NCBI RefSeq assembly: GCF_900547735.1
Contig: NZ_URHZ01000062.1
Location: 1-34,300, forward strand
DNA: 34,300 nt
Direction: 5' to 3'
DNA from: an uncultured Clostridium sp.
GTDB lineage: Bacteria; Bacillota; Clostridia; Lachnospirales; Lachnospiraceae
Of this stretch, positions 17,358-24,439 are shown in pieces (the first letter of the stretch is position 1; the number at the start of each line of letters is the position of its first letter). The position numbers and the translations under genes are program-made. The notes beneath the pieces were generated by a model. That model saw only the letters and a list, made by a program, of their open reading frames with translations. It made no database searches and was not told where the DNA came from.

Positions 17358-18341
17358 TCAAAACTTCGGCACATTGACCGGATGCAGCGGTTTTTCTCCG
17401 CTCAGTACCCTGACCGCCTCCTCGGCAACCTTCTTCTGAAGGCTCTTAACCGCCTCCTCCGAATACCAGGCCACATGGGGCGTAACAATGGCCTGTTCCA
17501 TTTTAAGCAGCGGACTGTCCGGATCGATTGGCTCCGTTTCGCAGACATCAATTCCTGCGCCCGCAATCTCCCCTTCTTCAAGCGCCCTTATTAAATCGCC
17601 CTCACAGATTACGCCGCCTCTCGCCGTATTGATTATAAAAGCGGTTCTCTTCATCTTCTTAAATTTGTCATAGTCGAACAGATGGCGCGTCTCCCCGTTC
17701 AGAGGGCAGTGCACCGATATGTAATCACTTTCCGCCAGAAGCGTCTCCAAAGCCACCAGCTCCACCCCCAGCTCACTTGCCGCTTCCGCCGGCATATAGG
17801 GATCGTATGCAATCATTCTCATGCCGAACCCCGCCATCTTTTTCGCGACAAGAGCCGGAATTCTTCCTAAGCCAACCAGTCCCAGGACCCTGCCTTCCAT
17901 GCGGTATAGCGGTTTCACGAGACTGTAATCCCATTTCCCCTCTTTTACCAACGACGCCAGGGACGGCAGTTTTCTTGCACAGGCCATCAGGAGGGCTATC
18001 GCATGGTTGGACACCTCATCCAGGCTGTAATCGGGGACATTTGCCACATAGATTCCCTTTTCGGAAGCCGCTTTCACATCGATGTTGTCCACGCCAATCG
18101 CATACCTGACGATGAGCCTGCAGCGCTCCAGATTTTCTATGACTCTTTTCGTGATCGGAGCAAACTGTACAATCAGCACGTCCGCATCCCCGGCCGCCGC
18201 AATCACTTCCTCCTCCGTCTTACAGTGGTAGTCGAAGAGCTCCGCATCCTTAAGCCGTGCGATTTCCTGGCGCTCCAAGTCCAGATTTTCATAGTAATAA
18301 TCACTTATTACGATTTTCTTCCCCCTGTTTTCTTCCCCCAT
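17358..18341 (-). CDS. D-isomer-specific 2-hydroxyacid dehydrogenase, NAD-type
   Basis: This 327-residue enzyme is predicted to interconvert a 2-hydroxyacid and a 2-ketoacid. The Rossmann motif is VGLGRIP with an acidic residue in AYDPY that favours NAD. Catalytic residues of the family are present: Arg in TARGGVI, Glu in DVCETEP and His in VTPHVAW. The glycine motif ends in Pro rather than Gly, a variant I have seen in CtBP-like members. It is the first gene of the six-gene unit and has GGAGGACAAT before its ATG. In this context it probably acts on a sugar-acid intermediate or a glyoxylate/hydroxypyruvate-type product. HgdH of the 2-hydroxyglutarate route belongs to the same broad family, but the operon context argues against that role. 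Confidence 0.88.
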   Translation of the reverse strand: MGEENRGKKIVISDYYYENLDLERQEIARLKDAELFDYHCKTEEEVIAAAGDADVLIVQFAPITKRVIENLERCRLIVRYAIGVDNIDVKAASEKGIYVANVPDYSLDEVSNHAIALLMACARKLPSLASLVKEGKWDYSLVKPLYRMEGRVLGLVGLGRIPALVAKKMAGFGMRMIAYDPYMPAEAASELGVELVALETLLAESDYISVHCPLNGETRHLFDYDKFKKMKRTAFIINTARGGVICEGDLIRALEEGEIAGAGIDVCETEPIDPDSPLLKMEQAIVTPHVAWYSEEAVKSLQKKVAEEAVRVLSGEKPLHPVNVPKF

Positions 18342-18389
18342 ATTGTCCTCCGCTTCGATTTCTTTAAATCGTCAAAATATTTTATACAG

Positions 18390-18404
18390 TAAAACTAAGT
18401 TTTA
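18390..18404. promoter_or_regulatory. Predicted IclR operator, copy 1 (2-hydroxyacid dehydrogenase operon)
   Basis: TAAAACTAAGTTTTA is a perfect palindrome (7+1+7). It is identical to copy 2 at 21242-21256, and the flank matches too (ACTAA after TTT). It lies about 50 nt before the first gene of the six-gene unit and just downstream of a weak -10 box (TATACT, 18418-18413 on the minus strand). The layout TAAAAC-N3-GTTTTA resembles IclR/KdgR-type sites. Binding by the adjacent IclR protein is inferred. Confidence 0.7.
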
Positions 18405-18417
18405 TTTTACTAAGTAT

Positions 18418-18448
18418 AAAAAAATGCGTCTTTTACCGCAGTTTTTTT
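18418..18448 (-). terminator. Intrinsic terminator of iclR-type gene
   Basis: On the minus strand, directly after the IclR stop codon, TGCG (18440-18437) pairs with CGCA (18428-18425). This core is extended by an A7/T7 stem with a bulged C and ends in T7. It separates the regulator from the six-gene unit, which therefore needs its own promoter. Confidence 0.6.
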
Positions 18449-19229
18449 ATACAGGGCATCCCAGTCTTGCGGATATCCTTCCTGCCGTTCTGATTATATC
18501 CTGTTTTGCCTCTTCTCTCTTCTCCCCTTCGAATAGTTCCTGAATTCCACAGATACTGATTCCGGCCGTCATCTCTTTATTGTAATCGAAAATGGGTGCG
18601 CAGACGCTGGAAATATACGGTTCATTTTCCCCATTATTAAAGGAATATCCTTCTTTCCCGGCCTTTCTGATGATCCTGAGCAGTTCCTCCTTATCGGTAA
18701 CCGTCTTATCGGTAAACCGCTCCACATGGATTGATTGAATATATTCCTCCAGCTCCTCCTCCGGCATCCTGGAAAGAAATAATCTTCCGATTCCGGTCGA
18801 GTACAGTTCCCTCATTCCGCCCGAGCGGATCATAAGCTGTGCCCATGAGGGTACATCCCTGGGTACGACACATTCGATCATCAGAACCTTGTCTTCCCTC
18901 TGGATTCCAAGATAACAGATAACACTTTTACGGTCCGCTATCTCCTGAAGGTACGGCACCGCTATCTTGCGCAAATCCAGATGATTTTTCTTCAGGGTGC
19001 TGAGGTGGAGAGGCACCAGTCCAAGACTGTACGTCTTATTCTTTTCATCGTATTCGATAAACCCCTCTGAAGCCAGAGTAAAAAGCAAACGCAGTGTCGA
19101 ACTTTTCCCCACTCCCGTCATGGCACTGATCTCCGACAGTGACATCTCAAAGTGGTTTTCGTCAAAGAGTTTTAAAAGCTTTAATGCCTTCTGAACCGCG
19201 CTGATTGTATAATCCTTACTTGTATTCAC
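18447..19229 (-). CDS. IclR-family transcriptional regulator
   Basis: This 260-residue regulator has an N-terminal winged helix-turn-helix (about residues 8-70, with SLSEISAMTGVGKSSTLRLL) and a C-terminal IclR effector-binding domain (about 80-255). IclR proteins bind small organic acids and control the matching catabolic genes. It sits between the KduD-like/zinc dehydrogenase pair and the six-gene unit, all on one strand, and is the obvious local regulator. It has its own promoter (19308-19336) and terminator. Whether it represses or activates is unknown. The two palindromes lie downstream of the -10 boxes, which favours repression. Confidence 0.93.
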   Translation of the reverse strand: MNTSKDYTISAVQKALKLLKLFDENHFEMSLSEISAMTGVGKSSTLRLLFTLASEGFIEYDEKNKTYSLGLVPLHLSTLKKNHLDLRKIAVPYLQEIADRKSVICYLGIQREDKVLMIECVVPRDVPSWAQLMIRSGGMRELYSTGIGRLFLSRMPEEELEEYIQSIHVERFTDKTVTDKEELLRIIRKAGKEGYSFNNGENEPYISSVCAPIFDYNKEMTAGISICGIQELFEGEKREEAKQDIIRTAGRISARLGCPV

Positions 19230-19307
19230 CGGTTTCCCTCCTGTTTCGCCCAGGGCCTGTCAGACAGGCTTTTACACAGCCTCCGCCCTGATAAAATCTT
19301 TTATTGA

Positions 19308-19336
19308 ATTATATCAACAAAAAAACTTGATGGCAA
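19308..19336 (-). promoter_or_regulatory. Predicted promoter of the IclR gene
   Basis: On the minus strand, TTGCCA (19336-19331) and TATAAT (19313-19308) are exactly 17 nt apart, a strong sigma-A type match. The -35 box lies inside the loop and 3' arm of the upstream gene's terminator hairpin. Confidence 0.72.
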
Positions 19337-19339
19337 GTT
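19319..19339 (-). terminator. Intrinsic terminator of the zinc dehydrogenase gene
   Basis: On the minus strand, AACTTG (19339-19334), loop CCAT and CAAGTT (19329-19324) form a perfect 6-bp stem followed by a T-tract (19323-19319). It overlaps the IclR promoter, so termination and initiation share the same 30 bp. Confidence 0.68.
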
Positions 19340-19350
19340 ATACGCCCTCC

Positions 19351-20379
19351 TTAAATTTCACAATCCCTAAATTCCACAATCCCCTTAAACACCTCCTGTC
19401 TCCCGTCCGCCCATTTCAAAACCTCGGTCCCCGCGTTTTCAAACGCAGTTCTGTCCGTGATAAAAAGGCCCGGGTCCACCAGCCCCTCTTCCCACAGCCG
19501 CATAACGGACCGGTAATCTTCGGGCACCGAGTTCCGCGTAACGTGAAGCGACGGTTCTTTCATATGGAAAGCAGCCTCATCTATTTGAAGAATTCCTTTA
19601 AACATACCGACAAATACGATCTCGCCTCCATGTCCAATCCATTCAAATGCATGTTCCATCGAATTCTTATTGGCGGTCGTGTCAATCACCCCGTCGAATC
19701 CTTCCTGGGCAATGTCTCCCATGACATCCGCTTTCTCCGTCTCATCCAGGGGATTAAAGACGGAAAAGCCAAAGGTTTTCCGGACAAATTCCCGCCTGGC
19801 CGGGTTAATATCCGCCAATACCGCATTCATCCCAAGCGCCTCCGCACACACCGCGCATGCGGTTCCGATCGGTCCTGCTCCGAGAATCAGGAGTCTCTTT
19901 CCCCGTCCCGGCCGCATCCGCGATACGGCGTGATAACCGATGGTCAGCGGTTCTATGAGGGCTGCCTCCTCCTGTCTGTCCGGAAACGGATTCTTAAGTA
20001 AAAACCGCTCCGGCAGCGATAAATACTCCTGCAGCCCTCCGTCTTCATGGACACCGTAAAGCTTCAGAAAACTGCAGCAGTTTGTCTTACCTGCCTTACA
20101 GGCCATGCAGGAATCACAGGGGATACACGGCATAACGCATACGCTGTCTCCCTCCCTGAACTTTGCTGAATCCCCCGCATCCGCCACAACCGCCGATATC
20201 TCATGCCCTATCACCCTCGGAAAGGTAAACAGCGGCTGCTCTCCTCTGATCGCGTGGATATCGGAACCGCAAATGCTCACAGCCCGCATTCTAATCAGAA
20301 TTTCCCCGTCCTTTCGCTCCGGCATGCTTCTCTCTTCGAAGCTAAAATCATATGCACCGTTCAGTACCAATGCCTTCAT
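19351..20379 (-). CDS. Zinc-dependent alcohol dehydrogenase (MDR family), polyol or sugar-acid type
   Basis: This 342-residue medium-chain dehydrogenase has a GroES-like N-terminal domain and a Rossmann domain. The catalytic zinc region shows SICGSDIHAIRG (near 34-46) and GHE (near 68). The structural zinc site shows the spaced cysteines of CIPCDSCMACKAGKTNCC. The cofactor motif LGAGPIG is followed by ADINPAR, whose Asp favours NAD. It resembles L-idonate/galactonate 5-dehydrogenases and threonine-dehydrogenase-like enzymes. It follows the KduD-like gene by 68 bp, with a GGGAG ribosome binding site. The two probably perform successive oxidation and reduction of a sugar acid. The precise substrate is unknown. 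Confidence 0.9.
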   Translation of the reverse strand: MKALVLNGAYDFSFEERSMPERKDGEILIRMRAVSICGSDIHAIRGEQPLFTFPRVIGHEISAVVADAGDSAKFREGDSVCVMPCIPCDSCMACKAGKTNCCSFLKLYGVHEDGGLQEYLSLPERFLLKNPFPDRQEEAALIEPLTIGYHAVSRMRPGRGKRLLILGAGPIGTACAVCAEALGMNAVLADINPARREFVRKTFGFSVFNPLDETEKADVMGDIAQEGFDGVIDTTANKNSMEHAFEWIGHGGEIVFVGMFKGILQIDEAAFHMKEPSLHVTRNSVPEDYRSVMRLWEEGLVDPGLFITDRTAFENAGTEVLKWADGRQEVFKGIVEFRDCEI

Positions 20380-20447
20380 TCAATCACTCTCCCTCCCGCG
20401 CCCTTATCTGAGCAGGCGGTCTTCCTTACCCGGCCGGACAACCTCCC

Positions 20448-21212
20448 TTACTTGGTCAGGTAGCCTCCATCAACCGGAATAACCACGCCGTTAATGTAGT
20501 CCGAAGCGCTGCTTGCAAGAAGTACCGCCACCCCTTTAAAATCTTCCGGAGTTCCCCAGTCTCCCTGCGGAATTCTGGCCTTCACCGACTCATTCCTCTG
20601 CGGATCCGCCCGCAGCGGCGCCGACAGATTGGTAGAAATCCATCCGGGAGCTATCGCATTGACATTAATCCCCCGGCCTCCCCACTCGCTGGCAAGCACC
20701 TTCGTCAACCCGGCCACCGCATGCTTGCTGGCCGTGTAAGCCGCCGTATTAAACCCTCCCAGGTAAGACATCATCGAGGCAATATTAATAATCTTTCCCC
20801 CGGACTTCTGCTCAATAAACTGTCTGGCGGCCAGTTGGGAAAGGAAAAACACGGTCTTCGAATTCAACTGCATAATATCGTCCCATGTCTTCTCACTGTA
20901 ATCCAGAGCCGCTTCCCGGGGACAGATGCCGGAGTTATTCACAAGAATATCAAGCCGTCCAAACCTCTCCAGCACGCAGCGCATGACCTCCGGCAGACTT
21001 TCCATCTCGGACAAATCCCTGCGGACCGCGAGGAATTCCCCTCCCAGCTCCTTCACATATGTCTCCAGCTCATCGGGCCTATGGCTGTTATACACGCAGG
21101 CCACATCCGCCCCCGCTTCCGCCAGCCCCCGCGCAATCCCCAAACCAATCCCCGTCCCTCCCCCAGTGATGAGGGCAACTTTGCCTTTCAAAACAAAACT
21201 GTCTAAAACCAT
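20448..21212 (-). CDS. KduD-like short-chain dehydrogenase
   Basis: This SDR oxidoreductase strongly resembles KduD (2-dehydro-3-deoxy-D-gluconate 5-dehydrogenase). Shared features are GGGTGIG (cofactor), NNSG, IINIASM, the catalytic YTASK, and the C-terminal stretch with LRADPQR, ARIPQGDWGTPEDF and VDGGYLTK. The start was placed at ATG 21212 (MVLDSFVLKGKVAL). The AAAGGAGAAG immediately before it is the ribosome binding site, whereas the longer frame uses a TTG upstream of that site. The protein is 254 residues, the KduD length. It is the first gene after the strong promoter with operator copy 2. KduI, which usually accompanies KduD, is not in the window, so a related gluconate/idonate 5-dehydrogenase role is possible. 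Confidence 0.88.
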   Translation of the reverse strand: MVLDSFVLKGKVALITGGGTGIGLGIARGLAEAGADVACVYNSHRPDELETYVKELGGEFLAVRRDLSEMESLPEVMRCVLERFGRLDILVNNSGICPREAALDYSEKTWDDIMQLNSKTVFFLSQLAARQFIEQKSGGKIINIASMMSYLGGFNTAAYTASKHAVAGLTKVLASEWGGRGINVNAIAPGWISTNLSAPLRADPQRNESVKARIPQGDWGTPEDFKGVAVLLASSASDYINGVVIPVDGGYLTK

Positions 21213-21241
21213 ACTTCTCCTTTCCAAAATATTTTACCGTA

Positions 21242-21256
21242 TAAAACTAAGTTTTA
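21242..21256. promoter_or_regulatory. Predicted IclR operator, copy 2 (KduD-like gene)
   Basis: This is the same TAAAACTAAGTTTTA palindrome as at 18390-18404. It begins 12 nt downstream of the -10 box of the KduD-like gene's promoter and ends 29 nt before the start codon. A bound protein would block open-complex formation or elongation. Confidence 0.72.
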
Positions 21257-21268
21257 TTTACTAAAAAC

Positions 21269-21297
21269 ATTATAAAATACACGAGCAAGCAATACAA
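21269..21297 (-). promoter_or_regulatory. Predicted promoter of the KduD-like/zinc dehydrogenase unit
   Basis: On the minus strand, TTGTAT (21297-21292) and TATAAT (21274-21269) are 17 nt apart. The predicted start near 21262 gives a 5' leader of about 50 nt containing operator copy 2. Confidence 0.7.
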
Positions 21298-21341
21298 CAG
21301 AAAATATTCACAAAAAAAATATTTATTATTATGCAATCCAT

Positions 21342-21357
21342 ACAATTCATCAATTGT
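21342..21357. promoter_or_regulatory. Small palindrome upstream of the KduD-like promoter
   Basis: ACAATT-CATC-AATTGT is a perfect 6-4-6 inverted repeat about 45 bp upstream of the -35 box. It could be an activator site, but it lies in AT-rich DNA and has no second copy that I noticed. Confidence 0.3.
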
Positions 21358-21391
21358 CTATTTTTTATCAGATTCTTTCTCTATTTATCCG

Positions 21392-21406
21392 TTTTACTCT
21401 GTAAAA
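21392..21406. promoter_or_regulatory. Small palindrome TTTTAC-TCT-GTAAAA
   Basis: This is a perfect 6-3-6 inverted repeat about 95 bp upstream of the -35 box of the KduD-like gene. It differs from the TAAAACTAAGTTTTA operator. A regulatory role is only a possibility. Confidence 0.3.
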
Positions 21407-21463
21407 TCCATTTATATTGTATCTTCCCGAACCAATCCCCATTTTCCCCCTTCTCCTCACCAC

Positions 21464-21503
21464 CAAAAAAAGACCATTTCTACCAAAAACATAGAAACAG
21501 TCT
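21464..21503 (-). terminator. Second intrinsic terminator downstream of hgdB
   Basis: On the minus strand, AGACTGTTTCTA (21503-21492) pairs with TAGAAATGGTCT (21482-21471) through 12 positions, two of them G-U, with a 9-nt loop, followed by T7 (21470-21464). It lies about 300 nt beyond the first hgd terminator with no protein gene between. It therefore either catches read-through or ends a non-coding transcript. Confidence 0.65.
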
Positions 21504-21606
21504 CTATAATGCACCCACCACCAGCAATCCCCCATCCCTCAATCCCACATAACGCCCGCAACAATCCCCGCCTTTTCAAAGAAACAGGAAACATAGCGGC
21601 GCCGCC

Positions 21607-21730
21607 GGTCCGGGATGGGCAAAACACTGCGCGTCTTCGGTCCCGTCAAAACCTTCCCGGATTCCCCCGCCTGCAGCAGCCTACATCCCGGGACCGAAGA
21701 CTCACACTCCCCCACTCCCCATCCCGGACC
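21607..21730. repeat. Nested inverted repeats, possible structured RNA
   Basis: There are two perfect 13-bp inverted repeats, one inside the other. The outer arms are GGTCCGGGATGGG (21607-21619) and CCCATCCCGGACC (21718-21730). The inner arms are GTCTTCGGTCCCG (21633-21645) and CGGGACCGAAGAC (21689-21701). The arms are separated by internal loops of 13 and 16 nt around a 43-nt apical region. The surrounding DNA (21213-21822) has no credible protein gene. In a minus-strand transcript the structure would lie between the two hgd terminators. No promoter is evident directly upstream. Confidence 0.7.
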
Positions 21731-21764
21731 TCCCCTCCGCATCCTCATTTCTCCCCCCCCACAG

Positions 21765-21795
21765 AAAAAGGCGCCCCCTTTTACAGGAGCGCCCT
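21765..21795 (-). terminator. Intrinsic terminator of the hgd genes
   Basis: On the minus strand, AGGGCGCTCC (21795-21786) pairs with GGGGCGCCTT (21777-21768), a 10-bp stem with two G-U pairs and an 8-nt loop, followed by a T-tract. It lies 28 nt after the hgdB stop. Confidence 0.8.
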
Positions 21796-21822
21796 CTATT
21801 CCCCGGATTTTCATCCGCTAAA

Positions 21823-22974
21823 TTACTTTCTCATCTCCAGAACATCTGCAAATGCCTGGATAGCAGTGCTTGCCTGACCAAAGTCACGCATCTGCTGATC
21901 GATACCCAGCTTGATGTGCGGGATATCTGCAGCCATCAGAGCTTTCTTCAGGTATGGATACTCCATCTCCTCCGGATCACAGAACTGCTGCATAAACAGT
22001 ACAAGACCCTGAGCTCCGCTTTCTTTTACCATATTGGCAATGAACTCGCCGCGGCGGTTTTTGGAAGACTCTGCATCATACAGAAGAACTTCGTAGTCCA
22101 CGTTAGCAAACTGTTTTGCCAGTGCCATCAGAGCGTCGGCCTCGTCCTCCGGAGCGTCTGTGCGGAATGCACGGCTCTCGTGGGCAACGTCGTCTGCAGC
22201 GATAGCGATATTGTTCTCTTCGAAGATTTCAAGCAGCTTCGGGTTGTCACAGATGATACCGGAGGTAACAACCTTGGTGCCCTGCCAGTCACAGACCGGA
22301 AGTTTCTCAAGCTCTGCGTTCAGTTCCTCAAGCTTGGCTATGTATTCCGGTTTCTCCATGAAGAAGAATGCCTTTAATACAGCGGAACGCTTGGTAGGTG
22401 TAACTACGTCGCAGTGAGCGCTTGCCAGCTCTACAAATTTACGGCGGGCTGCACGGCTCTTATTATAAACTTTGATTGCATCCTGGATTGCCTCATTGGT
22501 AATCTCTTTGCCGGATACTTTCTCAAGCTCATCTTTAACAGTTCTGTACTGATCAACACAGAACTGAAGACCGAAGTCCTCAAAACGGTTCTGCGGATGT
22601 GCCAGGAAGATAACTGCCATCTTCTCTCCCATGGAAACACGGAAGTTCTGGCTCATAGGACGCAGGGTATCACAGATCGTTGGTGTGATGATTCCGTCCA
22701 GGTCGTCCATGGTGCCGTCTAACAGCATCTCCAGCGCGAGCTGAGCGATGGTGCAGTAGAATGTTGCACAGTACTCTTTTGCGCGGCTGATGGTCTTATT
22801 GTTGGAACCCCAGATTCCCATCGGTACCATACCTGCGGCATAAACTAATTCTTCCGGAGCATAATATGGCAGAACACCGATGACTTTTTTACCCTGTGCT
22901 TTGTATTCTGCAAGCTGCTGTTTCGGAGTGGCAGCCTTTACTTTAAATTCTTCGAATAATGCATTAACGCTCAT
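21823..22974 (-). CDS. hgdB: (R)-2-hydroxyglutaryl-CoA dehydratase, beta subunit HgdB
   Basis: This is the smaller subunit (383 residues) of the heterodimeric Fe-S dehydratase that removes water from (R)-2-hydroxyglutaryl-CoA by a ketyl-radical mechanism. The length matches HgdB of Acidaminococcus and C. symbiosum. Conserved cysteine contexts that may ligate its cluster include KEYCATFYC, PTICDTLRP and QQFCDPEEME. The gene begins 4 nt after hgdA, and its ribosome binding site AAAGGAGG lies in the last codons of hgdA, so the subunits are made together. It is the last gene of the cluster and is followed by a strong terminator. Confidence 0.96.
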   Translation of the reverse strand: MSVNALFEEFKVKAATPKQQLAEYKAQGKKVIGVLPYYAPEELVYAAGMVPMGIWGSNNKTISRAKEYCATFYCTIAQLALEMLLDGTMDDLDGIITPTICDTLRPMSQNFRVSMGEKMAVIFLAHPQNRFEDFGLQFCVDQYRTVKDELEKVSGKEITNEAIQDAIKVYNKSRAARRKFVELASAHCDVVTPTKRSAVLKAFFFMEKPEYIAKLEELNAELEKLPVCDWQGTKVVTSGIICDNPKLLEIFEENNIAIAADDVAHESRAFRTDAPEDEADALMALAKQFANVDYEVLLYDAESSKNRRGEFIANMVKESGAQGLVLFMQQFCDPEEMEYPYLKKALMAADIPHIKLGIDQQMRDFGQASTAIQAFADVLEMRK

Positions 22975-22978
22975 CTGA

Positions 22979-24418
22979 TTATACCTCCTTTGCCTGCTTG
23001 TTTGCTTCCATCGCTTCTACAAGGCCCTGTACACGTGTTTCGTACTGTGCGGCATTGAAGTTACGCGGGTCAGCCTGGTCACCGTCGAAGCCTGCGCATG
23101 GAACGCCCAGATCGTCGGTAAAGCGGCGCTGCATCTCAGCCATATAACCGCTCCACGGTTTACAGCTTCTGTTGTAATGAACGAGAACGCCGTCTACCTT
23201 ATTGTCGCGGCAGATGCCTTCACGCCAGTCAACACCCTGCTCGATGCAGACGGAGTTCGGAGCTTTATAGTAAGCACGGGCCATCTCATCGATGTTTTTG
23301 TAAACGAAACCGAATGCAGGTGCATATACAACGGCTGTAACGTTTACTCCATGCTCTTTCAGCGGTTTAAACAGAGCCGGAAGTTTTGGCCAGCATGGGA
23401 TACCCTCGAACATAACACGGTATTTCTCCGGGAATGGAGTTGTTGTCTCACCCTTCTTAACTGTCTCTTCCAGATCTCTTGCAAGAAGCTCAAATGCTTC
23501 GGCAGCTTCCACTCTTGCACGTGCGGTAACAACGTCGGCCATATGGTTGAACAGGTCGAAACCACTGTATGGAGCGGGTTTGTACTGAAGGTAATCACAA
23601 ACGCTTAACCATGCCTGAGCGGTACGGTTTGCATTTGAACAAGCTTTCTCGAATTTCTTCTCGTCAAACTTCTTGCCTGTCAGTTCTTCCAGCTGTTTGA
23701 TTGCTTTGTCAAACTGTGCGCGTACATATTTAACGTTGTCATCATGTACGTCAACTGTATTGTTGTATGGGATATCGATCATGATCAGCGGAATATTGCA
23801 CATACGGGCAATGTTCTCGTACCATTTTGTCATACAGTTACAGATATTGTTACAGCACAGAACGAAATCCGGCTGCGGAATACGCATCTGGCGGATTGTT
23901 GCGATCGCTTCCATACGGCGCTCTTTTTCAGGGCTGTCCGGAAGAGCTTCAATCTCAAGCAGGTTATCCAGTACCAGGTAAGGAGTCTGAGTCTTAGGAT
24001 CTTTCTTCGGCTTACCGGTAGCTTCGTCGATTACTACGTTTCCGTCTGCATCCTTTAATGGTTTTCCGGTGCTTGGATCGATGATATACTCTCCTGTCTC
24101 CGGATCATACTTACGGGATACACGTACGCCGGCTGCATAAGCAAGGCTGATACGGGCATATCCACAGATATCGTTGTCATAGCCCAGATCTTCGGCTGCC
24201 TGACACATTAACTCACCGTAACGGTTTGCAGCGATACCAGCAGCCTGATTCTCCGGATACATAACATTCAGATCAAATGCTGCTGCAAGTTCACATGGGA
24301 ACTTGGATGAGGACCAGCCAACTAACTCGCCTCTTGCTTTGGCCTCGCGTGCATCTTTGTGGACGTCGTCAACGACCTTACGAAGTGCGAGAACGCCAGG
24401 ACTAACTTGTTTTGCCAT
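22979..24418 (-). CDS. hgdA: (R)-2-hydroxyglutaryl-CoA dehydratase, alpha subunit HgdA
   Basis: This is the larger dehydratase subunit (479 residues), which carries the [4Fe-4S] cluster that receives the electron from HgdC. Candidate ligand cysteines are C42 in KFPCELAAA, C85 in NDICGYAR, and C188/C189, C193 and C195 in LCCNNICNC. A hydrophilic segment at about residues 104-144 carries two copies of an ID(P/E)xTGKPxKD motif, which looks like a surface beta-hairpin. A GGAGGATAA ribosome binding site precedes the ATG. The gene is 21 nt after hgdC and 4 nt before hgdB. Confidence 0.96.
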   Translation of the reverse strand: MAKQVSPGVLALRKVVDDVHKDAREAKARGELVGWSSSKFPCELAAAFDLNVMYPENQAAGIAANRYGELMCQAAEDLGYDNDICGYARISLAYAAGVRVSRKYDPETGEYIIDPSTGKPLKDADGNVVIDEATGKPKKDPKTQTPYLVLDNLLEIEALPDSPEKERRMEAIATIRQMRIPQPDFVLCCNNICNCMTKWYENIARMCNIPLIMIDIPYNNTVDVHDDNVKYVRAQFDKAIKQLEELTGKKFDEKKFEKACSNANRTAQAWLSVCDYLQYKPAPYSGFDLFNHMADVVTARARVEAAEAFELLARDLEETVKKGETTTPFPEKYRVMFEGIPCWPKLPALFKPLKEHGVNVTAVVYAPAFGFVYKNIDEMARAYYKAPNSVCIEQGVDWREGICRDNKVDGVLVHYNRSCKPWSGYMAEMQRRFTDDLGVPCAGFDGDQADPRNFNAAQYETRVQGLVEAMEANKQAKEV

Positions 24419-24439
24419 AATAATTATCCTCCATTCTTT

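Noticed and set aside
21539..21814. 91-codon minus-strand frame downstream of hgdB
   Set aside because: It runs through the hgdB terminator and the nested inverted repeats, has no ribosome binding site, and the Gly/Arg-rich product is not protein-like.
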